Shown here: piece after piece, positions 47,485 to 59,371 of the stretch
Numbering within the stretch: position 1 is the first letter of the stretch
Layout: each line of letters starts with the position of its first letter
Assembly: GCA_934047225.1 (NCBI GenBank)
Contig: OW203986.1
Location: 21,889,221 to 21,953,220, forward strand
Origin: Ypsolopha sequella
Lineage: Eukaryota; Arthropoda; Insecta; Lepidoptera; Ypsolophidae
Reading direction: 5' to 3'
DNA: 64,000 nucleotides
Translations under genes and position numbers: made by a program
The notes under the pieces: model-generated
What the model saw: the letters and a program-made list of their open reading frames with translations, nothing else
The model's database searches: none
What the model was told of the DNA's origin: nothing

Positions 47485-47664
47485 GGATGCATAAAGATAG
47501 TCCATACAAACGGAATACCAAAATCATTTGTAAAGTGTTCTTATAAAATACATATATGGGGACCTAGATATTCTGTAATCCAATCGGAATAAATACATAC
47601 TACCTTAAGAATATGTATAATTTAAAATTGATTTTGATATTCCGTTTGTATGAACAATGCATCC
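47485..47664. repeat. 180-bp inverted repeat
   Basis: GGATGCAT plus CCATACAAACGGAATACCAA on the left is mirrored by TTGATATTCCGTTTGTATG plus ATGCATCC on the right. It lies exactly between the broken end of B3 and the start of C2. No target duplication is evident, so it may be an older MITE or the scar of the B3/C2 rearrangement. Confidence 0.7.
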
Positions 47665-47768
47665 TCCCGTGAAGAATTGGCACCTTTTGGAATCGTTTTA
47701 CTACTTTTAATAAGATGCTACTAGTTTGATAAATTAGTACAACATTTTTGGAACCTTTTGACTGTACA

Positions 47769-47841
47769 TTTTCTGCCATAAGACGATTCTGTCCAAAGCC
47801 GATTCTGTCCAATCAAGAATCTGCCGAAAACAGATTCTGCC
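47769..47841. repeat. five GATTCTGYC words at ~16-bp spacing
   Basis: TTTTCTGCC (47769), GATTCTGTCC (47785), GATTCTGTCC (47801), GAATCTGCC (47817) and GATTCTGCC (47833) are spaced 16 bases apart with variable linkers. It is inside C2 but absent from C1 and C3, so it is a local insertion or expansion. Confidence 0.7.
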
Positions 47842-48047
47842 GTACACCGACGGAGGGCTTTTATAGATTTGATTCTTGTAGTACAGAAACCTGAAACGCG
47901 ATTGAAAATCGTTCACTCAATGAAAATAATTATTGAAATGAGGTCTTCAAACACACTCTTTCTCATAGTTTGACGAAATGTCAATATTTTATTTAAATTT
48001 GTTTTTCTTTCGCTCTGAATCGGTCCCTCTTGCATTGCGATTTTTAT

Positions 48048-48626
48048 GGTTCCGTACCCAAAGGGCAAAACGGAGCCCTGTAAATGTCACTCCGCCGTTC
48101 GTCTATCTGTCTGTCCGTATGTCACGGGTCTCTAGCTCTTAGGCGGAATGAGATAGAGATCTGAAATTTTGATATGTTGCGTAAAATTTAACCCCAAAAC
48201 CAAATATTAAATCAAAAATGAAATTTAATAAATTTTCAGGCCTCATACACGAAAATAGAGCTGAAAAAAAATTTTTTCTTGCCTTAAAATTTTGGGCCTC
48301 ATAGTCTAGAAATGGTGTAAAAGTATATTTTTTTATCTTTGAATATAAAGACCAAAGTAATTAGGAATTTGTAACTTCTGTATATTATGTACAATATGTT
48401 GTATTTAAACAAAAAATACTAAAAACGCCGCGCGATTTATGATATAGTTTTAGGGTTACGTCCCCGAATACTCAACCAACTTAATTTTGCAGTATGCAAT
48501 TGCAATTTGTAGGTAGTGATAAATTTGTAATTTCTGTTCAAATTATTTAAGTATATTAATAAACCTATTTAAATGGCACGGAACCCTTAAGGTGTAAGTC
48601 CTACTCGCACTTAACCGGCTTTTTTC
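48048..48626 (-). repeat. dispersed lepidopteran repeat (copy K2), inside C2
   Basis: Starts GGTTCCGTACCCAAAGGGCA, passes CTGTCTGTCCGTATGTCACG, and ends GCACGGAACCCTTAAGGTGT then CTACTCGCACTTAACCGGCT. Same ends as K3, longer middle. It lies in T-rich sequence of element C2. Confidence 0.85.
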
Positions 48627-48923
48627 CACTTGGAGTAACACTGACCGTTGAAAACTCGATGCCTCACCTTAAACATGTATGTCTGTCAAACAACTTACAA
48701 TGTAAAATATTAAAGAATTTACATAGTATTTCACCATATGATAGTAGTAAGTAAATATTGGAAGGTTTGCTTAGTCAAGTGCACTTGTATAAGTATGCTC
48801 AAGCTGGTTACTTAGTACAATCATTTGAGAAATTGTTTTCTTAAATGCAACTGTGTATCAATCAGACTTGAGAATGTATTCTTATAATTTAAGAACCACT
48901 CGACAGATTTTTATGCCATTTTT

Positions 48924-49226
48924 AGGGTTCCGTACCCAAAGGGTTACCAACGGGACCCTATTACTTAGACTCCGCTGTCCGTCTGTCTGTCCGTCTGTCC
49001 GTCTCACACCAGGCTGTATCTCATGAACCGTGATAGTTAGACAGTTAAAATTTTCACAGATGATGTATTTTTGTTGCCGCTATAACAACAAATACTTGAT
49101 ATCAGAATAAAATAAATATTTAAGGGGGCTCCCATACAACAGACATGTTTTTTTGCCGTTTTTATAGATAATGGTACGGAACCCTTTGTGCACGAGTCCG
49201 ACTCGCACTTGGCCGGTTTTTTTTTC
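48924..49226 (-). repeat. dispersed lepidopteran repeat (copy K3)
   Basis: Starts AGGGTTCCGTACCCAAAGGG and ends GGTACGGAACCCTTTGTGCA, then GAGTCCGACTCGCACTTGGC, then CGG and T9. The middle includes CCGTCTGTCTGTCCGTCTGT and TCATGAACCGTGATAGTTAG. It is the best preserved copy, about 300 bp, and matches a repeat I recognise from many lepidopteran genomes. Confidence 0.9.
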
Positions 49227-50117
49227 TATTACCTAGGAGGTTCGATAAGGGAAGGTTTAAACTATTGCGCTGTCTTATCCCAGCCGTGTCTATTTGACTA
49301 TTTTACCAAACGAAGTTGGGGCTGGTCTAGATGTTGTAACATTTTTTACCTTACTTCAATAAGTATAACAATGATAGATTTACCAAAAAAATATACCTAG
49401 TGTGATAAAACCTAGTTTATTCGTCCAAGGAAAAGACCAATATCTTTAGATTAAACCACATACTCTTCTGGTCATACTGAACAAATTTTCCACCCAAAAT
49501 TTTAATAATAGTATTTTGTGCAACTGTGACATATGTACTGTGAGACATTGGGACACGAGTGCATTTTTACAAAACGAAGTTCTATTCAAGATACCTATCC
49601 ATTTACACCCGGTATACAATACGGTTATACAGTTCAAACCGTGGTCAAACACTTTCTTCGGCGACTATACTATTAGATATTACATTCAGCAGGTGTCGCT
49701 GTATTTACATACAATTTTGAAAGCCACACCAACTTACTAGCTGTTTAGTGATGTCGTAAATCCAGTACGTTTGCTTTAATAAAAGTTATTGTGTAAGCTT
49801 TTAACAATAAGATTTTTATGCTGGCCATATTAATAATTCAACAGATCATTGTGAATTTGTATTTTATTTAACGTTTATGAGCCTACTTTTAGCGGCTTGT
49901 ATAGTTGGACGTTCGAGTCGAATGTTTATTTGTTTGTAGATGACTAATTTAATAAATAATAGTAAAATGTTGCTTACAAACCAAAAAAGTCGTTTGTAAA
50001 TAATAAAATATATTTTCTTAATTTCTGTGAAAAAAAATCTCTTTGTGATGTGGATATTGTGTGGTTGCAAATATTTACACGTAAAATTGTATTACATTTT
50101 CCTTTTAACATAACATA
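49227..50117. other. unassigned stretch
   Basis: No recognised feature. Overlapping opposite frames at 49446-49740 are not supported as genes. Confidence 0.45.
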
Positions 50118-50236
50118 ACGTAAATACTCTTTATTATACACCAAAAGAAAAAGAATGAAAAAATACAATACAAAGTTTAGTAGATTAAGGCAACAATGGG
50201 CGGTCTTGTCGCTTAGAGCGGTTTTTTCCAGACTTC
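50118..50236 (-). repeat. 3' tail of a non-LTR retrotransposon (copy R3)
   Basis: Complement of GGTGTATAATAAAGAGTATT at the left and of GGAAGTCTGGAAAAAACCGC, then GACAAGACCGCCCATTGTTG, at the right. It follows R2 throughout with substitutions. Confidence 0.65.
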
Positions 50237-50707
50237 CATTGTTTTTTGTTTCTAGTACCATTTTCACCTACGACGTTACATGCTAAACTTTAGCAAAAAC
50301 AGGTCAGCCACCCTGGCCAAATGGACTGATGGAATGGACACCCAGGTTTTACCATTAGAACTTCTATCTTTTAGATGAAAAAATAGAGATGTTGTTCTGT
50401 CTATTCCTGCGATAACTTCCAAATATATGGCATAATATTTCCATGACAGACCACCCTGTTTGGGTCCAGGGCTGCATCGCAACGCCCACGAGAGAATCGT
50501 GACAAGGCGGCACACACCTTTAGGTTGGCTGCACTGCATCCTCTCTATATTATATGTATATATATCTCAAATAACATGCCTACTAACATGCCAAAAATAA
50601 TATTTGTCTTGCGTCTTTCAGTTCTAAGAATTTATTTTTATGTTAGAGTTAAAATCTGTGAAATGTAAAGAGTGTTTCATAATAAAAAGGTACGTTCAAA
50701 AAGCAAT
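50237..50707. other. unassigned stretch
   Basis: No recognised feature; an 87-codon minus-strand frame (50276-50539) has no motif I know. Confidence 0.4.
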
Positions 50708-50711
50708 TTAA

Positions 50712-50872
50712 GGGGCATGCATCCACCAACGATCTTGAGTCGACCTGTGTCGGTACAAATATCGACAGAAACTATATTGAAATAACATTCATATCAACGC
50801 GCATTGCATCAGACGATCACTGCGTCTCCGAGGATAGCGCAAAATAGGTGAAAATAATACTTTCGACTGGGA
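50712..50872 (+). mobile_element. E-family TTAA element, partial (copy E3)
   Basis: TTAA at 50708-50711 is followed by GGGGCATGCATCCACCAACG, then GGTACAAATATCGACAGAAA, ATTGAAATAACATTCATATC and GCGCAAAATAGGTGAAAATA. These follow E1 from its start. The second half of E1 is missing or beyond recognition. Confidence 0.7.
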
Positions 50873-51577
50873 CGCGATGGAGGGGAAAAAAATTTAAACA
50901 TTAATTTGTTTATCTAAAAAGTCTATAATTTGGTGAAAGAATAATAAAAATCTTTCGATACTATTCGATTTTTTTTTGTCATATATTTTTGACAACAGAA
51001 AATAAAATATTGAATTTGAAAGTAATTTTAACTTTATTATACCTATCAATCATTTATCACCCGTTTGGGAGGAATAGACCTTCAAAGAAAGGTCAATGCA
51101 GTTGGAGTATGTATTCACCTTTTGTGATTTTCAATTCATGTTTTAATTTTTGTAGGATAAATCAAGGTCTTTAAAAAATTTCTATAATTTTTTCTTTATA
51201 AAGCGAATTTTAAAGAATAATTTCTCAAAGAAATTCAACAAAGCCTTTTTTGACGTCGTCATCGGATCAAAGCTCAGAAAAGCTTTTTAACTTAAATGCC
51301 TAACAAATCACGGCAAACATAAATTTACTTAATACTCCATTTTGAATTTACTCAGTAAATAGTCTTAGATGTTTCGGTTATACACAAATCGTTCATAAAC
51401 TATGGAAGTAAATAACCAAATTGCTTAGTGTTTAATGAAAATCTTACACGATTACGAAGATTACTTTGAAAATATTGACTATGTTTTTTTATAAGATTTT
51501 GTCAAAAGTTGTGAACCATGTCTGTTTGTCACACAAAAATAACGTTTCAAGAAAAATATCCACTGAGAAATTGTACA
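50873..51577. other. unassigned AT-rich stretch
   Basis: No recognised feature. Confidence 0.45.
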
Positions 51578-51585
51578 CTTTCCAG

Positions 51586-51848
51586 CAGTGGCGTGCATAG
51601 ATTTTTTTTCCGGAAAAGCAATCAGAAGGTCAAGTTTGACGATAAAAATAATATGAAAAAATTAAATAACACTTTAAAAAAAAAAGTTTGTATGAAAATA
51701 TTCACTCTAGGGTAGGCAATGCATACCCTGGCGTCATACAAAAAAAAATTTTTTCAGTGTTATTTAAATTTTTTCTTATTTTTTTTTTTTATTGTCAAAC
51801 TTGACCTTCTGGTGGCTTTTCCGGAAAAAAGTTCTATGCACGCCCCTG
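51586..51848. mobile_element. hAT-type foldback MITE with 8-bp target duplication
   Basis: The ends are CAGTGGCGTGCATAGA and the complement of CAGGGGCGTGCATAGA, and pairing continues inward through TTTCCGGAAAAGC and GAAGGTCAAGTTTGAC. CTTTCCAG is duplicated exactly at 51578-51585 and 51849-51856. CAGNGGCG ends with 8-bp duplication are classic hAT. 263 bp, non-coding. A half copy is at 63787-63852. Confidence 0.95.
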
Positions 51849-51856
51849 CTTTCCAG

Positions 51857-53095
51857 GTATACCTATTTTGTTATGAAACACTTTTGATTCCAAGCACGTA
51901 AGAAGTTTATTATAACACAAAAGTATCATCAATAAATTTAAAATTATCTCATGTCACGTCGCGTTGGCGTCTAAAACTTTAATTATCGTTGTTATTAGCT
52001 TTATTATTTCGGGAGACAAGTTTTATTGTGCTGTAAATATTTTGGAAGATGATAACCGACGTCGGAGATAAGGCAAATTGATCGGGAATACAGGCTCGTG
52101 TTACGGAAGGTTTATGTGGGACGTGGGCTGCTTTAATTGATACGACGAGATTGTGCGAACGGTGCATGTCGATAAAACAGTGCATTCACTTCTTATTGGA
52201 ATGTTTCGAACATCGCACATGACGGCAAGTAAATGCTACGGGTGTGTGAGTAGTTGTGTACGCAACAGCTCGAGTTTCGTTGTTGAATGCGTAGGAAGCG
52301 CATTGTGCTTGGACGCATTACTTCGGTATATTGTCTAGGAAGTGAAGTTACTGTTCTTGGATTAACTTTATTGTGTTAATACTTATCGACCCTATTGAGA
52401 GCTCTCATGCATAATAATGCTGATAGCCTATCGTAAAACTAGAATAATGGTGGCTTAATTTAAAGCCAACATTAGAGTATAACCTGATATTCTCTCTTGA
52501 AATTGACTCTTATGTTCAGAATAATTTGGTAATTATTTATCTTTTGAGAAAGGCAAACAGAATTGTTCGTCTATTATTGGAAAATGTATTACAAGACACG
52601 CGCTCAAAGCTCTCAAATCAATATAATCGTGTTTAACTAACTGAGACTCGACGTAATTTACTGAGATTACCTTTACATTAATCTCATCACGATCCTCTGT
52701 CGACAGCAGGGTCGCATTTTCAACAGGCGAACAAACATTTTCGTCAAAAAACGACGATCTTCGCCCGATTTTCGTTTAAAATTCGCATGCTATTAAATTG
52801 ACTAAGAGTCTAGGTTGGTTAAGATCAGTTTTAAACGAACTTCCTTTTATTTCAGAAAACACATAACATTTTAATGAAAATGTAATTAAAATTACAAAGC
52901 AGCATTTTCTCTTTGTTTTTCCTAATTAAGTCATATCAGGTTGTTGTTTTTGTCAATATTTCTACCTCAATTCTTTACAAATATTAAAAAGAAACAATTA
53001 ATCCTTGAAGATTGCAGAGTAGTTGAAAGTATTTAATTTTAAAACGCAATACTTTTTTTATGAAAATATTCTAGATTTGTGAGGAGTCCATAGCT
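51857..53095. other. unassigned stretch
   Basis: No repeat of this window occurs between about 51.9 and 53.1 kb, and no gene is recognised. 52.0-52.35 kb is of mixed composition with opposing short frames. Confidence 0.45.
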
Positions 53096-53099
53096 TAAA

Positions 53100-53322
53100 C
53101 TGGGTGTTAAGATGAAGCTGCGGAAGCCGGAAACTAGCGATAGTACTCGTCCATACGAATAACTGAAAATTCAGCTGTTCCATAGAAAAGTTACATACTT
53201 ACTCGACCAAAATGTATGAAACAACTGATTTATTTTTCTCCATTTCTCGAATATTTTAGTTGTTTCTGTTGGCGATTTCTATCGCCAGTTTCCGGCTTCC
53301 ACAACTTCTTCTTAACACCCTG
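53100..53322. mobile_element. 223-bp inverted-repeat element
   Basis: CTGGGTGTTAAGATGAAG at the left and the complement of CAGGGTGTTAAGAAGAAG at the right begin arms of about 43 bp that also share GGAAGCCGGAAACT-GCGATA. TAAA lies on both sides (53096-53099 and 53323-53326), a possible 4-bp target duplication. Class not determined. Confidence 0.8.
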
Positions 53323-53326
53323 TAAA

Positions 53327-53624
53327 TAGGGTTACTATTTAGGAATTTGAAAAGTCCAGACAAAGCCTGACATTTCGATAAAAGTCCGGACTCTTTAGTC
53401 ACAAAATGGAAACATTACTCACTTAGTTGTTTGATTTCTTAAGCTGATTGTTAAAGATTTCATATATTTTTTTTAGATAAATGAGAAGTTAATAAAGATT
53501 AAAGACGTATTTGATACTACTTAATATGTAGTTTTATTACTTATATTCCGAAATCCGGACAAATTAAAGAGCCGGACAAAGTCTGGACTAGAGTCCGGAC
53601 TAATCCGGATAGATGGTAACCCTA
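53327..53624. mobile_element. hAT-type MITE with 8-bp target duplication
   Basis: The ends are TAGGGTTACTAT and the complement of TAGGGTTACCAT. CCTGTAAA is repeated exactly at 53319-53326 and 53625-53632. Subterminal GTCCGGACT-type words occur several times in both arms. The first four bases of the duplicated target are the end of the neighbouring element (53100-53322), so this hAT copy landed across that element's right border after it was in place. Confidence 0.95.
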
Positions 53625-53980
53625 CCTGTAAATCACTCTGATACTGCATGAATTGTCGTTCAATTATAAATGAAAATCCTCCTATTGTTAAAGTAAACAA
53701 GGCTTAAGCAGGCGTCTTTTTATTTAATTAAGAATTCGGTTGAAGGAAGCACGGGACATTAGGCACACGCGCTCAAAAGCCTCAAGATTATAGGGAGTTA
53801 CGCAAATTTATCCCATATTGTTTGGTAATAAGGGGTCGCATTAAGCACGGTTTAACCCTAATGGCATGTTATCGGAAATCTTATGTTTTATTCAGAGAAG
53901 ATTATTTGAGCGCCCTCTAGACTTCGCTCGTCACGCCTATAGGATTCTTTTATTATTAAGTCTCAATTCCCATAGCTTAA

Positions 53981-54150
53981 GAGCGGTTTCGCAGCCGGAT
54001 TGTGAAAAGCCGCCTTTTTCTAATTAATCGAAACAAAACACTTAAATTCAAAATTTACTCAATAGTTATTCAACAAAACCTTACCTATGTATTTTGTATG
54101 CTGCCATCGCAAAGTTTCCATTGGTTTCTGTAAATTAGAATTTCAAAAGT
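53981..54150. mobile_element. foldback MITE, half copy (copy A3)
   Basis: TTAA at 53977-53980 is followed by GAGCGGTTTCGCAGCCGG and about 170 bp of the A1 left arm, up to TAGAATTTCAAAAG. The second arm is missing. Confidence 0.85.
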
Positions 54151-57100
54151 TTTGGAGTAAAATAAATTTGATTTATTTAATTTTAAGTTTAGTTTAGATT
54201 AATTAGATCAGTTAATTAGTTTCGAATGAATTAATCGAATTCAGGCAATTTTCTAGACAATTATGGTGAACCAAAATAAAATTCACAACTCTCACACACA
54301 CTGTGTATATTTGTATATTTAATAGTTTTCGAGATATAGAAATTTTTTTGTTTTGTCTACTTAAAAATAAGTAACTGCAATGAAATGATAATAAAACAAG
54401 AATTATGGCTATAAATCATGTTTTTATTTTAAATTATTACATAATACATGTCAGTCAAACAATAATACGAGAATTGATCTCAATTATTCAATAAGAAGTA
54501 GAATTAGACATAAAGCTCAACAGAATAATTATTTTCCTTCGTACCGTATTGTGCCTTTTGTTTATTTTCTCTTCTTTGTGAACACATTGATCTTGTTTTA
54601 GTGTTAAACTGAAGTGTATTTAGGAAGAATCTAAAACCCCCAAACATCCTGTATAATATACTTTTATGAGTATATTATTGTAAAATAAACAACTTTGCAC
54701 CTTTAATAAGTACCTTTGGAACTTTTCAAGGGTTCTCAATAAGATGAGTCCATCGTGACGCAAAATTAAATTAACCTTCAATATTGATTAATTATTCTCC
54801 TCGAGTGATCACGAATCTCTGTCTCTTGTCTCAATTGTTCCAAACTTACTTGGGCAGAGAAAATATACGAAACTCCATGTACTTTTATCTTTTCTCTCTG
54901 AAACAAAGACGAATTTCAACACAAAGAAATCTCATTTGTGAGCCTGTAAAGCATAAAAATGAAACGAAATTAATTTCGTGAAAAACGTCCATTAACTACC
55001 AATTTAGTTTCATATTATTAGTCTCCATTTGTATTTTTTGCACGGGCATTGTTTCCATTCAGTGTTGTCTGTGCAACTTTGTAAATATTAATATCCATTT
55101 GCTTAATGAGCAAACAGTTGATACAACTTTCTGCCCCCAGTCTCACATCAAAACAAAGTACGAGAATGTATGTACGAAAACAAACAAGATATATAACAAT
55201 AACCTTTCAAACTTTGGGTTGTACATAATTGAAAAGGGCGCTACTCTAAACTCTACTCGCGAAGAAAATTTATAAATTTCAGCCGCAATAAATAATAAAT
55301 TGTGTTTGATTTTATACGCCACTGGAACGGGCTCCAAATTTAAAATAATGACGGTGTTCAAATTTTGTGGAATCCGGGTTAACAAAAGGACGAAGCCATC
55401 ATTGGCCAGCGCATGGGCAGATGCAGAGCAGCATTAGGTAACATTTTTATTTCTCGGCCCCGACCAACGACGCTTGGTGAACACACCTGCCCGGCCGGTC
55501 TTGCCGCTTGCCACGATTGACACCTTCCCCATTAAACAGAATGCAGCTTCGAAATCCGAACAATAGCGTGATCGCAGGCCCATGAGAACTTATTATTAGC
55601 CTTTTATAAGGGCTATTCATTTTTATACATCTTCATACAATCCGAACCATTAACCGAGGCGTGTGGGCAGTGGGCTTGCAGCTAAATAAAACTATTGTTG
55701 CTGTAACAAAACGTCCAAGTGAACATCTTCATATACTGAACGTCTCTAGTTCTCTTCCATTGTTACGAAAGGTCGAGTTCCCGACTCGATATTTTAGAAC
55801 GAAATTTATTGCCAATTTCAAGGGAATGTTTACCGAAAACTGACTGAATGGGAGGCGAGTGAATTATTGTAATGAAATAAAGGAGGCCAGATTGAAAGTG
55901 TCCGATGAAAGGAGACATCGCACAAGCGTTGGGGATGTTTGATGATAATGATTTATGGCGACGCGGCGCAGGCCGACGCGATTTTAGCGCGTTAATGCTA
56001 AGAAAGATAAATGTGTCGAGCTGTTCTTGTCAACTCCGCAAAAAATAAATAATGCCTTCATCATTCATGGCATAATAGATGAGGTTTTTGATGTCTATTC
56101 TACTTGGAGACAGGCAGGAAGGCGTGTCCGTTAGATCGCTGTATAAATAAACACTCGTCCGACGACTCTGATGGGAACGAAGTAAAGCAAACATGTTTCG
56201 AATTTCGAAATGTCCGAATTTGAGTCCAGTTTCACAGTTAACACGAGGCGTGAGCACAAAATATTTTTGACCGCAGGAACGTTGCGAAAACCGCAACCAA
56301 TGACACTCGGGGCAATCATCTCGGCAGATGTGCGACTATATTTAGCCGAGCGGTGAACGGATTAACAAGCTGCAAGGTGTCATGACAACCCTACAACTTG
56401 TTTTCCTGTGAGCATACTCTGTAATCATGGTTAAGAAAATGACTGGCAAAAAAGTTGCAGAGACAGCTTTGGATATGATGACTCACGTGGCACATCAATG
56501 CGTCCATGAGGGTAACCGTCATCAATTGTTTTATGAGCAAGGCGAAGCGGGGCGACAGGGCAAGATTAAGATCGCGCCGAGTCAACCGCGGGGGGGGCGC
56601 AACTGAACCTTCTGGTTTCTCGGGACGAGGGCTTCGTTAGTCGCCGCCCCTGTAATGACTCGCTTAATTCGAGATAATTACGCTTCCAACAAACGCGCGG
56701 CTACGTGGGCCCGAGAAATTTATCGAGACTACTTGTCCGAGCGACCGACTGGAACGTGCGCCATTATATTTTTGTTTCCTTTAATTTATGTACCGGCACA
56801 AAGAGCCGGTTACACGTCTCTAATAAGTTTCTATGAATCATTCAACGCTATAAAGTTTTAACTAAACGGCTGACTAATTCAACTTAGTCAACTTAGCATG
56901 CGAAGCGACAGTTGGCCCTTCCTATCACGAAAACACGGTTTCCGTTTATATTAACAAAGCATATGAGCATCAAAATCACGACCGTAGGCAGCAGCTTGTC
57001 ACATCCGTTCCAAAATCGATTCTTTAATCGCAAGTGAGCGAAGAAGTTAATAATTCGCCATTCGCGTGCACGCCGGATGAATCTGAAAAGCCGTCCGCTC

Positions 57101-58820
57101 GAGCGTTTAATATTCCTCGCCAAACAAAAGTTCGTTTTTTCTTAAAACTTTTTCCATTGCTTATTGTTTTTTGTGAGTGTCGTTTAGACATTCCGTCAGT
57201 CACTTCGGAATAATTCACATTAAATAAACCTACCGCGCGCGGCCACCCTGTGAATGCTAAGTCGGCACCGCGCCCGACGCTGCTACCACCGCCGCGCCGC
57301 CGCCGCCGCTACTCTCAACTTGCTGGAATTGGAAATGAGTACGAGCTGTTTTGTTTTAATAAACTCACATATTTGCCTTCAAAGTAAAAGCTTTTTATTT
57401 GATTTGTTCTTGCGAGCAAACGAGTTCCTGTTACGGCGATTTTAGAACTGGGTTTAACTGACAAAAGGTTATGTTGGGTTTGAGTTAGAAATTCATACTT
57501 GACTGGGTTTTAGAGCCCTTTTATTAGAAAACCCTCCTGCAACTGGCATCTATTGCAACTTTTTGTCAAATAAAACTACAAGTGCTTTTGTTTCTGAATA
57601 ATGCAGCGATGCGAAGGAATGCGCGCGTTCAGAAATTATGGCCTCTGCAGCGTAACATCTACATGGGAGCTGGACAAGAGCCGAGATGATCACAGACTTT
57701 GGAATTATGCGCTGCGCCTGGATTATTGTTACTGTTAGAAATATTACGTCTAGACAAGGAAGAACGTGGTGGGAGCAAAACGAATCTGTGCGCGAGAACG
57801 GTGCGGCTAGCGTCGTCATTGCGTCGCCGACGCAACGCATAAAAGTGGTTACGATACGAGGTGCCAAGTTTCTGGTACTACATGTACCAGTTTTAAAAGG
57901 TTTGTAGTCTGGAGATCTTGTTTTCAATTTGTATGTCTTTAGTCTGACAACCGAAATAAAATGACATTAAAATATTTATCTCTAGAAAGACATTTACGTA
58001 TAAAATTATGGATAATGTTGTTGTCGTATGTTGTATGTTTTAAATATCTACTTATAAAAAAAATTCATTGGCCATATATTAATTATACTAAGAATCCAAA
58101 GCTACAGCTAAAGTCCTAAAGCTTTATACCAAGATCTCTGATCTCGGTTCCTGGGACATCCCTAGAGCCGGCAGCCTATTGTTAGCGTGCCACAGCGCGG
58201 TTAATTCTGTACCAACCATCGCGCCCCCGTTTATCTTTCTGTAATTACCTGATATAATTGTACCATAAATATCTCCGGACGCTTACACCCTGGGAAAATC
58301 CTCGCAAAAACAAACAAAAGTTATCGATCTACCCGCACTGATTTATTTACCTGTACATCTAATTATTTTTTATAGTCAACCCAACTGTTGGTCAGTTACA
58401 TGAATTTCAGGGAAATGGTAACCCTTTGGCTACATTCATTTTAATCTATACTCCTTTTTCACTTTGTTGGGGCACGTTAAGCCTCCGCTCATTCTTTATT
58501 TACTTCTCTGAGAGCAGTTTTGGTTTTTGTTGTCTTATAGAGAGATATTTAATACTTTTTTTTTACGTTTCATCGATTGAACCTGTCTTGGCTCTGTTAA
58601 TAGAGTTACAGTTTGCAACATAATTAATATTTATACACATATTAATATTTATTACATAATGCCATTCTAATTATATTCTAATGCGGCCCGATTTTTTTTT
58701 TATTGTGACATGTATTTAAGAGGATATAGTCCCCGCAAAACCATACTTTCTTGTTCATTGTTTTAACAATCTAGAATACTTTTGCCAATAATATAATGCA
58801 CACTTTTATCGAAACAGAAT
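54151..58820. other. 4.7-kb repeat-poor stretch, no gene recognised
   Basis: No copy of any repeat family of this window. The part at 55.4-57.9 kb is GC-richer and includes G and C runs and a CCG-rich patch (57236-57320). A 125-codon minus-strand frame at 57550-57927 overlaps a 73-codon plus-strand frame and shows no domain. If a host exon or regulatory element lies in this window, this is one of two likely places. Confidence 0.45.
57236..57320. other. CpG-dense GC-rich patch with CCG run
   Basis: Contains CGCGCGCGGCCACC, CACCGCGCCCGACG and CCGCCGCGCCGCCGCCGCCG. It stands out sharply from its AT-rich surroundings. It could be a promoter-proximal or 5' untranslated segment, but there is no gene signal beside it. 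Confidence 0.5.
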
Positions 58821-58824
58821 CTTC

Positions 58825-59200
58825 AGATATCACTCCAAAACGCGCAGTGCGAGACGGGCAGATTAAGAGCAAAAGAGAAAAAAGAATGTTTCTTACATTT
58901 ATAAAAAAATAAAATCTAAAACAGCTGGCAAAATTACCAAAATCTAGATAGTGTTAAAATCAATATAATTATTAGTTCTCTTTGAGTTTTGCACGTGATG
59001 CCTATTCGTCAACCAAGGAGAAAAATCAAATTTGAAGACCTCATTTCAAAAATTATTTCTATCGACAAAAATGTATATCCAAATATGTTTCCCAAAATCA
59101 AAACCCATTACATAGTCAAAATGCATACACCAGAAAATATAAACTTTTTGTACATTAATTTACACAGAAAAAAGCAGCGCTATTTTATTTACATAACGCC
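58825..59200 (-). mobile_element. GGCG-family TTAA element (copy C3)
   Basis: Reverse of C1. It carries ACTCCAAAACGCGCAGTGCG, ATTCGTCAACCAAGGAGAAA, TTTGAAGACCTCATTTCAAA and ATTTCTATCGACAAAAAT, and ends CATAACGCC at TTAA 59201-59204. The left end is worn. Confidence 0.8.
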
Positions 59201-59223
59201 TTAAGGCTGCATATAAAGCACCT

Positions 59224-59371
59224 ATTGAGCACCTAATTTTGCATCAATTAGAACTGAACTCTATGACGTCTGTTTGAAGTTTAAAATAGTGCGCCCTCAG
59301 TCGTGGCTGTTACGACCACCAAAAAATACGCGCTCACATGAAACTGTGTTTTTATTTAATAACTCGGCTTC
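59224..59371 (+). repeat. dispersed repeat F (copy F2)
   Basis: Same series as F1 (45306-45452), including AGAACTGAACTCTATGACGT, CGTGGCTGTTACGACCACC and TGTTTTTATTTAATAACTC. It begins about 20 bases after C3. Confidence 0.7.

Larger units (their letters stand above)
47670..48668 (+). mobile_element. GGCG-family TTAA element (copy C2), split by a K repeat
   Basis: The left part carries ATTAGTACAACATTTTTGGA, GAAACCTGAAACGCGATTGA, ATTGAAATGAGGTCTTCAAA and CACACTCTTTCTCATAGTTT. The right part resumes at CCACTTGGAGTAACACTGAC and ends next to TTAA at 48669-48672. Between them sits repeat K2 (48048-48626). Comparison with C1 (9811-9830, TGAGCGTGTTTTCACTTGG) shows the uninterrupted site. The left boundary is uncertain. 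Confidence 0.6.

Noticed and set aside
57550..57927. 125-codon minus-strand frame, the longest outside repeats and the BEL/Pao element
   Set aside because: It overlaps a plus-strand frame in GC-rich sequence and shows no domain. It is mentioned in the stretch entry but not called a gene.
58989..59204. Small frame whose peptide resembles one at 9478-9681 on the other strand
   Set aside because: The likeness comes from both lying in copies of the same non-coding C element.
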